This document shows positions 39,884 to 49,303 of a DNA stretch of 64,000 nucleotides, one piece after another. Made by a program: the position numbers and the translations under genes. Position 1 is the first letter of the stretch; each line of letters begins with the position of its first letter. The DNA lies in assembly GCF_013466425.1 (NCBI RefSeq), contig NZ_CP059165.1:2418001-2482000 (forward strand), given 5' to 3'. Source of the DNA: Mycobacterium vicinigordonae. GTDB taxonomy: Bacteria > Actinomycetota > Actinomycetes > Mycobacteriales > Mycobacteriaceae. The notes below the pieces were generated by a model, which did not search any database, was not told the origin of the DNA, and saw only the letters and a program-made list of their open reading frames with translations.

Positions 39884-40305
39884 GCACCCCACATGCCGTA
39901 GAGACCGCGGTTACCTTCGTGTGGCTGGGCATGGTGCTAGCCATCTCGTTCCTGGAAGCGCCGCTGAAGTTCCGTGCACCGAATGTGACCCTGCAAATCG
40001 GGTTGGGCATCGGACGCCTGGTTTTTCGCGCCCTCAATACCGTGGAAGTCGGGTTCGCCCTAGTTCTTTTGGCTTATCTGGTCGCCGGGCCGACGCCGGG
40101 GCGAATCCTGGTGGCATACGGGATCGCCGGAGTCGCGCTGGCCATTCAGTTGATCGCGGTGCGGCCCCGATTGGCCCGGCGCTCGGATCAGGTGCTGGCC
40201 GGCGCCGAAGGGCCACGGTCGCGCGCCCACTACGTCTACGTCGCAATTGAGGCGGTCAAGGTGGTCGCATTGCTGGTGGCGGGCATACTGCTGCTCAGCC
40301 TCTGA
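39880..40305 (+). CDS. Four-TM conserved membrane protein
   Basis: The 141-residue protein starts at the ATG at 39880 in an ATGA overlap with the HTH gene; the longer frame back to 39754 lies inside that gene and is spurious. Four hydrophobic helices are visible (TAVTFVWLGMVLAISFL, VEVGFALVLLAYLV, LVAYGIAGVALAIQLIAV, KVVALLVAGILLLSL), with a conserved FLEAPLKFRAP motif after the first, typical of a small redox-associated membrane family. Function is unknown. It matches Rv2620c in length and position. Confidence 0.82.
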   Translation: MSTPHAVETAVTFVWLGMVLAISFLEAPLKFRAPNVTLQIGLGIGRLVFRALNTVEVGFALVLLAYLVAGPTPGRILVAYGIAGVALAIQLIAVRPRLARRSDQVLAGAEGPRSRAHYVYVAIEAVKVVALLVAGILLLSL

Positions 40306-40317
40306 AAGGACGCACCG

Positions 40318-40665
40318 ATGGAATCCATTTCATTGAACAGCCTGGCATCCGAGAAACTGGCCGAGGCGCGCAAGTCGCACAGCGGTCGGGCAGCCCACAC
40401 CATCCACGGTGGCCACACCCACGAACTCCGCCAGACGGTGCTGGCCCTGCTCGCCGAACACGAACTTGCCGAGCACGACAGTCCGGGCGAAGCGACGCTG
40501 CAGGTGTTGCAGGGCCATGTGCGCCTCACCGCCGGAGACGACATTTGGGACGGAAAGACCGGTGATTACGTCGCGATCCCGCCGGTTCGGCACGCGCTAC
40601 TCGCAATAGAGGACTCAGTGGTGATATTGACCGTGCTCAAGTCCCAGCCGGGCGCGTCGCACTAG
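40318..40665 (+). CDS. Small cupin-fold protein
   Basis: This 115-residue single cupin domain has motif GHTHELRQTVLALLAEHELAE for the first strands, TLQVLQGHVRLTAGDD for the G(x)5-like turn region, and GDYVAIPPVRHALLAIEDS for motif 2. His residues at AIPPVRHAL and HTHELRQT could bind a metal. It is preceded by GAAAGGA (40303-40309) and follows the membrane gene by 12 bases, making it the fourth gene of the ferredoxin operon. It corresponds to Rv2619c. The substrate is unknown. Confidence 0.82.
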   Translation: MESISLNSLASEKLAEARKSHSGRAAHTIHGGHTHELRQTVLALLAEHELAEHDSPGEATLQVLQGHVRLTAGDDIWDGKTGDYVAIPPVRHALLAIEDSVVILTVLKSQPGASH

Positions 40666-40673
40666 CCAGAGGA

Positions 40674-41537
40674 ATGCTCGCCACGGCCTGGTCGCGCGCC
40701 TTTGGCCTGCGGGTACCGATCGTCAACGCGCCAATGGGCGGGGTCGCCGGCGGCCGACTTGCGGCCGCCGTCACCGCCGTCGGCGGTCTAGGCATGATCG
40801 GCATGGGCAGTACCGCGACCAGCGAGTCGCTGGCCGCTGAGTTGCGTTATGTAAGTGAACGATTCGGGATCGGACTGGTCGACTGGGTAATGCGTTCTCA
40901 GCCCGGATTGCTGGACGACGCGCTGGCCGCTGAACCGGATTTGTTGTCGGTCAGCTTCGGCACTGACCTGTCCTGGGTCGAGCTGGCGCATGCTGCCGGA
41001 ATTGCCACTGCCACACAGGTTTACGACGTGATCGGGGCGCGACGGGCGGCCGACGCCGGAGTCGACGTCTTGGTGGCCCGGGGCGCCGAGGGTGGTGGCC
41101 ACGGCGAAGTGCAGGTGGGCACACTGCCGTTGCTGGATGCGGTGCTCGACGCGGTGACCGTGCCGGTGCTGGCCGGTGGTGCGATCGCGTCACCCCGCAG
41201 CCTGGCCGCCGTACTGGCCGCCGGAGCCGCCGGCGCCTGGCTGGGCACCCGGCTGGCGGCCTGCCCGGAAGCTCTCACCGGCGATTCGGCCCGGTCCGCC
41301 CTGATTGAGGCGGCCGCGACCGACACCCGCGTCACGCGCGACTTCGACATCGCCGCGGGATTGCCGTGGCCGGAGCGTTTTCCGTCCCGGGTGCTCGCCG
41401 AATCGGTGGTCGCCGATGACCTGCCAGTTGATGCGGGGCAAGGGGTCGGGATGATCCGCGAAGCGACATCCGCAGGCACGGTCATCGAGGAGCTGTGCGA
41501 GGGCGCGAAAAGTTTGCTGACGCGTTGGTGCGGCTAG
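40674..41537 (+). CDS. Nitronate monooxygenase-like FMN enzyme
   Basis: This 287-residue TIM-barrel flavoprotein of the 2-nitropropane dioxygenase family has FMN and substrate loops in VPIVNAPMGGVAGGRLA, the family's catalytic-base region in VARGAEGGGHGEVQVG (His after Gly-Gly-Gly), and a phosphate-binding stretch PVLAGGAIASPRSLAAVLAAGAAG. Such enzymes oxidise nitronates or act as enoyl-reductase-like flavoproteins. It starts nine bases after the cupin stop and probably ends the ferredoxin operon. Detoxification of nitro compounds would suit a redox-stress unit, but this is inference. Confidence 0.85.
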   Translation: MLATAWSRAFGLRVPIVNAPMGGVAGGRLAAAVTAVGGLGMIGMGSTATSESLAAELRYVSERFGIGLVDWVMRSQPGLLDDALAAEPDLLSVSFGTDLSWVELAHAAGIATATQVYDVIGARRAADAGVDVLVARGAEGGGHGEVQVGTLPLLDAVLDAVTVPVLAGGAIASPRSLAAVLAAGAAGAWLGTRLAACPEALTGDSARSALIEAAATDTRVTRDFDIAAGLPWPERFPSRVLAESVVADDLPVDAGQGVGMIREATSAGTVIEELCEGAKSLLTRWCG

Positions 41538-41638
41538 GGCGCTAGACGTGATCCACGCCCCATTGACGGGCTTGAAGTGACCAAAATCCGCCTCTTTCGC
41601 CCCTAGGCGCGCATCCTTGCGGTGTTAGCGTCGGGTTT

Positions 41639-42883
41639 ATGACAGTAGCCGGTGAACAGCGTCGTTCGCGGGGCCGCAAGGTGCGCCGGACGATCGGAGA
41701 GGTGGCGCGGCCGTTTGCGCACACGGGTCGCTATCTTTCCCGGTCGTGGCGTGAGTACCGCAAGTCGGGTGCCGACCCGGATGCCCTCGAACTCCCCGAC
41801 CTGCCGATCGCACGACCCACTGTTGCGCTGGCGGCGCAAGCATTTCGCGACGAAGTGGTGCTGGCCGGTCTAAAGATTCGACGCCCGGTCAGCCGACCAG
41901 TCGCATTCCAGCGCATTAACGACGAAGTGGTCGAGGCGCTCGACTTCTACGAAAGCAAAGGCTGGCTGGAGAAGCCGGAAGGCTATTTCGTTGAGCCACC
42001 ACCGCCTCCGGACGTGGTGGTTAAGCAGGGACGTCACTACCAGCGGCTGTCCTTCGACAGCGGCTACGCACCGCATGCCGGGGAACCCGGCGCCCAACGG
42101 TGGCAGAGCTATACCGCGCTGCGGCGTGAATACGCAGTGCTGCTGCGTCATCCGGAGCCACGACCCTGGCTCGTCTGTGTGCATGGCACCGAAATGGGCC
42201 ATCCCGGAATCGATCTCATGATATTTCGGGCCCGCAAGCTGCACGAGGAGCTGGGCTTGAACGTGGTGCTGCCCGTGCTGCCCATGCACGGCCAGCGGGC
42301 GCGTGGGCTGCCCAAGGGCGCGGTCTTCCCGGGCGAAGACGTGATGGACGACGTGCACGCCACCGCACAGGCCGTCTGGGACATCCGCCGATTGCTGTCC
42401 TGGGTCCGCGCGCAGGAGCCGGACTCGCCGATCGGGCTGAACAGCATGTCGCTCGGTGGCTATATCGCGGCACTGGTGGCCAGCCTGGACAGCGGGCTGA
42501 CCAGCGCCATCCTCGGGGTACCGGTGGCCAACCTCGTCGAGTTGCTCAGCAGGCATTCGGGTCTGCGTGCCGGCGACCCGCGCCGTGACACGATGCGGCT
42601 GGCCGAGCCCATCGGAGAGATGATGTCGCCGCTGTCGCTCACCCCGCTGGTGCCGATGCGGGGGCGCTTCGTCTACGCGGGTGTCGCCGACCAGGTAGTC
42701 AATCCTCGCGAGCAGGTGATCCGGCTCTGGGAGCACTGGGGCAAGCCCGAGATCCACTGGTACCGCGGCGGACACGCCGGTTTCATCCGGTCGCGCCCCG
42801 TCCAACACTTCATCCACGACGCGCTGCAGCAGTCGGGCCTGCTGGACGGGTACCCGCCCGTCGCCCGGCGCTCGGCATCCTGA
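41639..42883 (+). CDS. Alpha/beta-hydrolase fold protein, Rv2627c-like
   Basis: This 414-residue protein resembles the DosR-regulon protein Rv2627c (413 residues) throughout; I recall the same blocks, LPIARPTVALAAQAFRDE, EPRPWLVCVHGTEMGHPGID and LPKGAVFPGEDVMDDVH. A Ser-His-Asp triad is plausible: nucleophile in LNSMSLGGYIAAL, acid in VYAGVADQVVNPRE, His in YRGGHAGFIRS. The natural substrate is unknown. The N-terminal ~60 residues are basic and may bind membrane or nucleic acid. A DosR box is not evident in the 101 bases upstream. Confidence 0.83.
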   Translation: MTVAGEQRRSRGRKVRRTIGEVARPFAHTGRYLSRSWREYRKSGADPDALELPDLPIARPTVALAAQAFRDEVVLAGLKIRRPVSRPVAFQRINDEVVEALDFYESKGWLEKPEGYFVEPPPPPDVVVKQGRHYQRLSFDSGYAPHAGEPGAQRWQSYTALRREYAVLLRHPEPRPWLVCVHGTEMGHPGIDLMIFRARKLHEELGLNVVLPVLPMHGQRARGLPKGAVFPGEDVMDDVHATAQAVWDIRRLLSWVRAQEPDSPIGLNSMSLGGYIAALVASLDSGLTSAILGVPVANLVELLSRHSGLRAGDPRRDTMRLAEPIGEMMSPLSLTPLVPMRGRFVYAGVADQVVNPREQVIRLWEHWGKPEIHWYRGGHAGFIRSRPVQHFIHDALQQSGLLDGYPPVARRSAS

Positions 42884-42886
42884 CGA

Positions 42887-43390
42887 TCACACCGCGCGCA
42901 GGTACCTCTTGGCGATCGCCCGCTGGGCCAGCACGACGAACGGACCGCCGAGTTTGCTCCACCAGGTCGCCGGCCGGGAAAACGACGACACCTCGGCGTA
43001 GACCACGCAGGTGTTCGGGTCGTAGCGGACCACAAAGCGTTCCTCGCCGGACTCTGGGTGACCGGGCAACGTGCCGTAGGCGAAGCCGCGCACGTCGGGT
43101 TCTTCGACCACGTAAACCACCCGGCAGGGCGCCCGCAGGAGCCTCATCATCGTGACCACCACCACCGAGGAAACGCAGACCGTCTCGGTGCTGGCCTGCA
43201 CCCTTAGCCCGGCGCCGCGCTGCATACCCCAGTGCATCAGGGCCTTCGCGGCCTGTTCGAAACGGTCCCGACCCGTCCCGATCTGGGCCGACACGTCGAG
43301 GTGGCCGTACCCCGGCGGCAGCTGGCCGGCAGCCGTCGCCCCCACTTCCTGGTAGGTGAGTTGCTGGCCGGCGAGGGCGTCCAAGTCCAC
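42887..43390 (-). CDS. DUF1990 family protein
   Basis: From the GTG at 43390 (VDLDALAGQQLTY) the product has 167 residues. DUF1990 features include GHLDVSAQIGTGRDRFEQAAKA, HWGMQRGAGLRVQA, FAYGTLPGHPESGEERF and SRPATWWSKLGGPF. The fold is START-like, function unknown. An in-frame start at 43432 would overlap the divergent aldo/keto reductase gene, so I prefer 43390. It corresponds to Rv2616 in position and length. Confidence 0.82.
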   Translation of the reverse strand: MDLDALAGQQLTYQEVGATAAGQLPPGYGHLDVSAQIGTGRDRFEQAAKALMHWGMQRGAGLRVQASTETVCVSSVVVVTMMRLLRAPCRVVYVVEEPDVRGFAYGTLPGHPESGEERFVVRYDPNTCVVYAEVSSFSRPATWWSKLGGPFVVLAQRAIAKRYLRAV

Positions 43391-43422
43391 CCGGCCAGCT
43401 TGCCACGCGTACGGTCGTAGCT

Positions 43423-44280
43423 GTGAGCGCACGAGCGTCTGGAACCTTCACCCTGGGCAATGAGCTGACCGTCAACCGGCTGGGTTTCGGCGCGATGCGC
43501 CTGACCGGTGACGGCGTCTGGGGGCCGCCCAGCGATCGCGGCGAATGCGTGCGGGTGTTGCGACGCGCCGTCGAGCTGGGCGTGAATTTTATCGATACCG
43601 CGGACTCCTATGGGCCCTACGTCTCGGAGGAGATCATCCGTGAGGCGCTGCATCCCTACACCGATCTGGTGATCGCCACCAAGGCCGGTTTGCTGCGTAC
43701 CGGCCCCAATGTGTGGGTTCCGCTGGGTAACCCGAGCTACCTGCGCCAGGAATGTGAAATGAGCCTGCGCCGCCTCGGCGTCGAGACAATCGACCTGTTC
43801 CAGTTGCACCGCATCGACGCGAATTTCCCGCTGGCCGACCAGCTCGGGGAACTCGTCGCCCTGAAGAGCGAAGGCAAGATCCGCCACATCGGTCTGTCCG
43901 AGATCGACGTCGATCAACTCGAGGCGGCCCGCACGATTGCGCCAATCGTGTCCGTGCAAAACATGTACAACGTGACCAACCGCAAGGCCGAGCCGCTGCT
44001 GGACGCGGCGACCGCTCAGAACATCGGATTCATCCCCTGGTTCCCGTTGGCCGGGGGTCCGCTGGCGGCGCCCGACGGTCCGTTGCAGAAAATTGCCGCC
44101 GCGCACGACGCGACGTCGTCGCAAGTGGCGCTCGCCTGGCTGCTCAAACGATCGCCAGTGGTGCTGCCGATCCCGGGAACTTCGAAGCTGGCGCACCTCG
44201 AGGAGAACGTTGCGGCCGCCGACATCGAGCTTTCCGACGAGGAGTTCGAGACGCTATCGGTGGCCGGCGGCGCCCAGTAG
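43423..44280 (+). CDS. Aldo/keto reductase
   Basis: This 285-residue TIM-barrel NADPH-dependent reductase has the catalytic tetrad: Asp in FIDTADSYGPY (with the adjacent Tyr), Lys in VIATKAGLL, and His in FQLHRIDANF. The cofactor loop is in VVLPIPGTSKLAHLEENV. The family reduces aldehydes and ketones; the actual substrate is unknown. The GTG start at 43423 sits 33 bases from the divergent DUF1990 start. The thioesterase gene follows after 49 bases. Confidence 0.88.
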   Translation: MSARASGTFTLGNELTVNRLGFGAMRLTGDGVWGPPSDRGECVRVLRRAVELGVNFIDTADSYGPYVSEEIIREALHPYTDLVIATKAGLLRTGPNVWVPLGNPSYLRQECEMSLRRLGVETIDLFQLHRIDANFPLADQLGELVALKSEGKIRHIGLSEIDVDQLEAARTIAPIVSVQNMYNVTNRKAEPLLDAATAQNIGFIPWFPLAGGPLAAPDGPLQKIAAAHDATSSQVALAWLLKRSPVVLPIPGTSKLAHLEENVAAADIELSDEEFETLSVAGGAQ

Positions 44281-44329
44281 GCCCCACCAGCGGTGCGGGG
44301 GAGCCGATCGGGACGCATACGGTGTCCTA

Positions 44330-44953
44330 ATGGCAGCCCCAGATCAGCGACACCCCGGCGGCGGATTCAATCCGCCTGAGCCGACCACTAAGGGCGGGCC
44401 CGACTACGGCCGATTCATCGACGCGGTCCGCAGGCTGCAGGATCACGCCCGTGCTGTCGACGCGCCGGACGACGTCATCACCCAAGCCGCTGCGCGCCTC
44501 GAAGAGTTATCGGCGCTGCTGGCGCCCTACGACGTCGACGAATGGCACTCGCCGTCGGGCAGACGGATGGACCTGCCGGTACGCGGCAATCTGCTGACCG
44601 TGCCGATGGACGCGCACAAGACCCAGGACGGCCGCATCGAGGGCTGTGCCCGGTTCGCGCGATTTCACCTGGGCCGCAACGGGGCTGTGCACGGTGGGTC
44701 GCTGGGCATGCTGTTCGATACCGTGCTCGGGCTGACCGCATCTGTGCTCACCGGCAGCCGCCGCCAGCGCACCGCTTACCTGAAAATCGACTACCGCAAC
44801 ATCGTCCCGATCGAAAAAGAGCTGCAGTTCGATGCCGGAATCGACCGTGACGAGGGGCGAAAGATCTTCGTGTCCGGTCGCCTGCACGACGGTGACACGC
44901 TGTTGACCGAAGCCGAGGCGCTGTTCGTGCGGCTCAAGCCCGGACAGCCCTAA
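44330..44953 (+). CDS. Hotdog-fold (4HBT/PaaI-type) thioesterase
   Basis: From the ATG at 44330 (MAAPDQRHPGGGF) the protein has 207 residues. The C-terminal two-thirds is a hotdog domain: FHLGRNGAVHGGSLGMLFDTVLG, where HGGS marks the active-site helix, then RTAYLKIDYRNIVPIEKELQ. The first ~60 residues are polar and helical, and their role is unknown. It probably cleaves an acyl-CoA thioester. It is separated from thrS by 136 bases with no hairpin that I trust. Confidence 0.82.
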   Translation: MAAPDQRHPGGGFNPPEPTTKGGPDYGRFIDAVRRLQDHARAVDAPDDVITQAAARLEELSALLAPYDVDEWHSPSGRRMDLPVRGNLLTVPMDAHKTQDGRIEGCARFARFHLGRNGAVHGGSLGMLFDTVLGLTASVLTGSRRQRTAYLKIDYRNIVPIEKELQFDAGIDRDEGRKIFVSGRLHDGDTLLTEAEALFVRLKPGQP

Positions 44954-45089
44954 GCGACCCGCGACATCCACGACATCACCGCCCCTGAGCTGCGGCCCCG
45001 GGCTGCGGAAGTCCGGGCCGATCGGCCCCCGATAGCATGGTCGCGACCCTTTCGACACGTCCCGCCACACAGCATTGGAGACCAGCCCG

Positions 45090-47132
45090 ATGAGCGCCCC
45101 AATCCGGGTCCCCGCCGGCACGACCGCCGCCGCAGCGGTCGGCGAGGCGGGACTGCCGCGGCGTGGGACTCCCGACGCCGTGGTGGTGGTGCGTGACGCC
45201 GAGGGCAAACTGCGCGACCTGAGCTGGGTACCCGAGGTCGACGCGGAGGTGACTCCCGTCGCAGCCAATACCGAAGACGGTCGCAGCGTCATCCGGCACT
45301 CTGCTGCCCACGTGCTGGCGCAGGCCGTCCAAGACCTTTTCCCACAAGCCAAGCTGGGCATTGGCCCGCCCATCACCGACGGCTTCTACTACGATTTCGC
45401 CGTCGCCGAGCCGTTCACGCCCGAGGATCTGGAGAAGCTGGAAAAGCGGATGCGCCAGATCGTCAAGGAGGGCCAGCTGTTCGACCGGCGGGTCTATGCG
45501 TCCAAAGACGAAGCGCGCCAGGAGTTGGCCGACGAGCCGTTCAAGCTTGAACTCGTCGACGACAAGTCCGTAGGAACCGAGTCGATGGCCGAAATAATGG
45601 AGGTCGGGGGAGACGAGCTCACCGCTTACGACAACCTCAATCCCCGCACCCGCGAACGGGTTTGGGGCGACCTGTGCCGCGGGCCGCACATCCCCACCAC
45701 CAAGCACATCCCGGCGTTCAAACTCACCCGTAGCTCGGCCGCCTACTGGCGCGGCGATCAGCGCAACGCCAGCCTGCAACGCGTTTACGGCACCGCCTGG
45801 GAGTCGCAGGAGGCGCTGGACCGCCACCTGGAGCTGCTCCAAGAGGCTCAGCGCCGTGACCACCGCAAGCTGGGCGTGGAGCTGGACCTGTTCAGCTTCC
45901 CCGACGAAATCGGTTCCGGCCTAGCGGTTTTCCATCCCAAGGGTGGCATCGTGCGCCGGGAGCTGGAGGAGTACTCGCGGCAAAAGCACGAGCAGGCGGG
46001 GTACGAGTTTGTCAACACCCCGCACATCACCAAAGAGCAGCTCTACATCACCTCCGGCCATCTGGAGTGGTACGCCGAGGGTATGTACCCGCCGATGCAT
46101 ATCGACGCCGAGTACAACGAGGACGGCTCGGTGCGCAAGCCCGGGCAGAACTATTACCTCAAGCCGATGAACTGCCCGATGCACCACCTGATCTACCGGT
46201 CGCGCGGTCGCTCGTATCGCGAACTTCCGTTGCGGCTCTTCGAGTTCGGCAGCGTCTACCGGTTGGAGAAGTCGGGGGTGATCCACGGCCTGACCCGGGT
46301 GCGGGGCATGACCCAGGACGACGCCCACATCTACTGCACTCGCGAGCAGATGCGCGACGAGTTGACCTCGGTGCTGCGCTTCGTGCTCGACCTGCTGGCC
46401 GACTACGGCCTGGACGACTACTACCTGGAGCTCTCCACCAAGGACCCGGACAAGTACGTGGGCTCCGACGAGGTGTGGGCGGAGGCCACCGAGGTGCTGC
46501 GCGAGGTCGGCGAGGCTTCCGGGCTGGAATTGATTCCCGATCCAGGTGGCGCGGCGTTCTACGGACCCAAGATCTCGGTGCAGGTCAAAGATGCGTTGGG
46601 CCGCAGCTGGCAGATGTCGACGCTGCAGGTCGACTTCAACATGCCGGAACGCTTCGAACTCGAATACACGGCTGCCGATGGCAGCCGGCAGCGGCCGGTG
46701 CTGATCCACCGCGCGCTGTTCGGGTCGATTGAGCGGTTCTTCGGTATCCTCACCGAGCACTATGCGGGTGCGTTCCCCGCCTGGCTGGCGCCGATCCAGG
46801 TGGTTGGCATTCCAGTCGCCGACGAGCACCTGCCGTACCTGGAAGACGTTGCCGCGCAACTAAAGTCACATGGCATCCGGGTCGAAGTTGACGGCAGCGA
46901 CGATCGGATGGCAAAGAAGATCGTTAACCACACCAACCAAAAAGTGCCGTTCATGCTGCTGGCGGGCGACCGCGACGTGCAGGCCGGCGCCGTCAGCTTC
47001 CGGTTCGCAGACCGCACCCAGATCAACGGGGTGCCGCGCGAAGCCGCCGTGGCGACTATCGCGGACTGGATCGCCCGTCGTGAAAATTCGTTTCCCACCG
47101 CGGAATTGGTGAAGGTTGGCGCTGGTGGGTGA
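45090..47132 (+). CDS. thrS: Threonyl-tRNA synthetase
   Basis: This 680-residue class II synthetase starts at the ATG at 45090 ([10 protein letters not shown]), with GGAG about nine bases upstream; the TTG at 45075 is less likely. A TGS domain (1-70) and editing domain ([27 protein letters not shown]) are followed by the catalytic core with the zinc Cys in [12 protein letters not shown], motif 2 around [20 protein letters not shown] sequence, and motif 3 in [14 protein letters not shown]. The anticodon domain ends the protein. It leads a conserved operon into PIM synthesis genes. I see no T-box. Confidence 0.97.
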   Translation: MSAPIRVPAGTTAAAAVGEAGLPRRGTPDAVVVVRDAEGKLRDLSWVPEVDAEVTPVAANTEDGRSVIRHSAAHVLAQAVQDLFPQAKLGIGPPITDGFYYDFAVAEPFTPEDLEKLEKRMRQIVKEGQLFDRRVYASKDEARQELADEPFKLELVDDKSVGTESMAEIMEVGGDELTAYDNLNPRTRERVWGDLCRGPHIPTTKHIPAFKLTRSSAAYWRGDQRNASLQRVYGTAWESQEALDRHLELLQEAQRRDHRKLGVELDLFSFPDEIGSGLAVFHPKGGIVRRELEEYSRQKHEQAGYEFVNTPHITKEQLYITSGHLEWYAEGMYPPMHIDAEYNEDGSVRKPGQNYYLKPMNCPMHHLIYRSRGRSYRELPLRLFEFGSVYRLEKSGVIHGLTRVRGMTQDDAHIYCTREQMRDELTSVLRFVLDLLADYGLDDYYLELSTKDPDKYVGSDEVWAEATEVLREVGEASGLELIPDPGGAAFYGPKISVQVKDALGRSWQMSTLQVDFNMPERFELEYTAADGSRQRPVLIHRALFGSIERFFGILTEHYAGAFPAWLAPIQVVGIPVADEHLPYLEDVAAQLKSHGIRVEVDGSDDRMAKKIVNHTNQKVPFMLLAGDRDVQAGAVSFRFADRTQINGVPREAAVATIADWIARRENSFPTAELVKVGAGG

Positions 47133-47683
47133 CTGTGGCTGACGACGACACGATCCTCGACCGCGGAGTCGGCGAGCGCGACCATCTGCAGCGACTGTGG
47201 ACCCCGTACCGGATGAACTACCTCGCCGAAGGTCCGCTCAAGCGGGACGAGGCCAACCCGTCGCAACCGTTTACCGACATCCCGCAGATGTCCGACGAAG
47301 ACGGCCTGGTGGTGGCGCGCGGCGAACTCGTTTACGCCGTGCTCAACCTGTACCCGTATAACCCGGGTCACCTGATGGTGGTGCCTTATCGGCGCGTCTC
47401 CGAACTCGAAGATCTCACCGAAGCGGAGAGCGCCGAGGTGATGGAGTTCACCCAGAAGGCGATCCGCGTCATCAAGAGCGTGTCGCGGCCGCATGGCTTC
47501 AACGTCGGCATCAATTTGGGCACCTCGGCGGGCGGATCGCTGGCCGAGCATCTGCACGTGCACGTGGTGCCGCGGTGGGGCGGGGACGCGAACTTCATCA
47601 CCATTATCGGCGGCTCCAAGGTGATACCGCAGTTGCTGCGCGAGACTCGCCGCCTGCTATCCGAAGAGTGGGCCCGACAGTGA
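47129..47683 (+). CDS. HIT-family diadenosine tetraphosphate phosphorylase
   Basis: This 184-residue HIT protein has the H-x-H-x-H nucleotide-transfer motif in [13 protein letters not shown] and supporting [16 protein letters not shown] and [15 protein letters not shown]. The M. tuberculosis homologue Rv2613c is reported to phosphorolyse Ap4A, producing ADP and ATP, which fits its tie to thrS because synthetases make Ap4A. The GTG start overlaps the thrS stop (GTGA). The downstream pgsA1 gene begins after 16 bases. Confidence 0.92.
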   Translation: MTVADDDTILDRGVGERDHLQRLWTPYRMNYLAEGPLKRDEANPSQPFTDIPQMSDEDGLVVARGELVYAVLNLYPYNPGHLMVVPYRRVSELEDLTEAESAEVMEFTQKAIRVIKSVSRPHGFNVGINLGTSAGGSLAEHLHVHVVPRWGGDANFITIIGGSKVIPQLLRETRRLLSEEWARQ

Positions 47684-47699
47684 TGAAGCGGATGAAGTC

Positions 47700-48353
47700 A
47701 TGAGTAAGCTGCCGTTCCTGTCCCGAGCGTTCTTCGCCCGACTCACCGACCCGGTCGCCCGGACGGCCCTGCGGGTTGGTCTGACACCCGATGTCGTCAC
47801 CGTCATCGGAACCGTCGGCTCGGCGGCGGGGGCGCTGATTCTGTTCCCGATGGGCAAGTTGTTCGCTGGCGGGTGTGTGGTCTGGTTCTTCACCCTGTTT
47901 GACATGGCCGACGGGGCGATGGCACGCGAACGCGGATTCGGCACCCGGTTCGGCGCGGTCCTGGACGCCACCTGCGACCGCATCGGTGACGGCGCGGTGT
48001 TCTGCGGGCTGCTGTGGTGGATTGTGTTTCATAAGCACGACGAACTGCTGGCCGTGGCGACGCTGATCTGCCTGGTCACCTCGCAAGTGATCTCCTACAT
48101 CAAGGCCCGGGCCGAAGCCAGTGGGCTGCGCGGCGACGGCGGGTTTATCGAACGGCCGGAACGACTGATCATCGTGTTGGTCGGGGCCGGGGTGTCGGAC
48201 TTTCCGTTCGTCCCCTGGCCGCCGGCGCTGCCGGTGGCGATGTGGCTGCTGGCGGTACTGAGTCTGATCACCTGCGTGCAGCGGTTGCACGCGGTGCGGA
48301 CTTCGCCTGGGGCGGTCGAGCACTTGACGCTGCCAGGAAAGAGCGAGCCGTGA
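47700..48353 (+). CDS. pgsA1: Phosphatidylinositol phosphate synthase
   Basis: PgsA1 is a membrane CDP-alcohol phosphatidyltransferase that joins CDP-diacylglycerol and inositol-1-phosphate to make phosphatidylinositol phosphate, the base of PIMs, LM and LAM. The 217-residue protein has the signature D-x2-DG-x2-AR-x8-G-x3-D-x3-D, beginning in DMADGAMARERG and ending in LDATCD, with about six transmembrane helices. Its order thrS-HIT-pgsA1-patA-pimA is conserved in mycobacteria (Rv2614c-Rv2610c). Confidence 0.96.
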   Translation: MSKLPFLSRAFFARLTDPVARTALRVGLTPDVVTVIGTVGSAAGALILFPMGKLFAGGCVVWFFTLFDMADGAMARERGFGTRFGAVLDATCDRIGDGAVFCGLLWWIVFHKHDELLAVATLICLVTSQVISYIKARAEASGLRGDGGFIERPERLIIVLVGAGVSDFPFVPWPPALPVAMWLLAVLSLITCVQRLHAVRTSPGAVEHLTLPGKSEP

Positions 48354-49303
48354 TCCCGCCGTCGATGAACCTCAGAATTCCCGGCCGGCGCCCCCGCGAA
48401 CTGCTCATCGGCACCGCCACCGACTGGGCGTACGCGAGCGGCTGGATGGCGGTGCGGGCGTTGCCGGAATTCGCCGCCCGCAACGCATTCGATGCCGGCG
48501 CCCGCTACGCGGCACGTCGTGGCGGGCCTCTGCAGCTGCGCAAGAACCTGGCGCGCGTGCTCGGCGTGAAGCCCGCCGCGGTGCCCGATACGTTGATGCG
48601 GGAGTCGGTGGCGTCCTATGCCCGCTACTGGCGGGAAGCGTTCCGGCTCCCGACGATGGACCTGCGGGCGCTGACCGAACGGCTCGACTCCTGCACCGGT
48701 GGGCAGGACAACCTCAACGGGGCACTGGCCCAGGGGCGCGGCGTGGTGCTGGCCCTGCCGCACAGCGGGAACTGGGACATGAACGGCGTGTGGCTGGCGC
48801 AGACCTACGGCACCTTCGCCACTGTCGCCGAGCGCCTCAAACCGGAGTCGCTGTACCGGCGCTTCATCGCCTATCGCGAGGGCCTGGGCTTCGAGGTGAT
48901 CCCGCATTCGGGTGGCGACCGGTCCGCCTTCGAAGTGCTGGCCGAGCGGCTACGAGCAAACCAGATCGTGGCCCTGATGGCCGAGCGTGACCTCACCCGC
49001 ACCGGCGTCGAGGTCGACTTCTTTGGCGAACGCACCCGGATGCCGGCAGGTCCGGCCAAGCTCGCGATCGCCACGGGTGCGGCGCTGCTACCGTCGCACT
49101 GCTGGTTCGACGGCGACGGCTGGGCATGCAACATGCAGACGCCGCTGGACTGCAGCAGCGGTGACGTCGAAGCGATTACCCAGGCACTGGCCGACGAGTT
49201 CGCGCGCAATATCGCCGCCCATCCCGCAGACTGGCACATGCTGCAACCGCAGTGGTTGGCCGATCTGTCCGACGATCGTCGGGCGTGGTTGAAGGACGGC
49301 TGA
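48350..49303 (+). CDS. patA: Phosphatidylinositol mannoside acyltransferase PatA
   Basis: PatA palmitoylates the mannose of PIM1/PIM2 at the cytosolic face of the membrane. The 317-residue protein has the acyltransferase H-x4-D site in LPHSGNWDMNGV, and later VALMAERDLTRTGVEVDFF and RMPAGPAKLAIATGA. The GTG at 48350 overlaps the pgsA1 stop by GTGA; an ATG at 48365 is possible, but the overlap start matches the family's N-terminus. One base overlaps with pimA, so the steps of PIM synthesis are translationally coupled. Confidence 0.94.
   Translation: MIPPSMNLRIPGRRPRELLIGTATDWAYASGWMAVRALPEFAARNAFDAGARYAARRGGPLQLRKNLARVLGVKPAAVPDTLMRESVASYARYWREAFRLPTMDLRALTERLDSCTGGQDNLNGALAQGRGVVLALPHSGNWDMNGVWLAQTYGTFATVAERLKPESLYRRFIAYREGLGFEVIPHSGGDRSAFEVLAERLRANQIVALMAERDLTRTGVEVDFFGERTRMPAGPAKLAIATGAALLPSHCWFDGDGWACNMQTPLDCSSGDVEAITQALADEFARNIAAHPADWHMLQPQWLADLSDDRRAWLKDG

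Noticed and set aside
41538..41638. DosR box upstream of the Rv2627c-like hydrolase
   Set aside because: The best stretch (GGGCTTGAAGTGACC) departs too far from the GGGAC/GTCCC palindrome to claim.
44954..45089. T-box or other riboswitch before thrS
   Set aside because: No T-box sequence or specifier stem; only a GGAG ribosome-binding site is evident.
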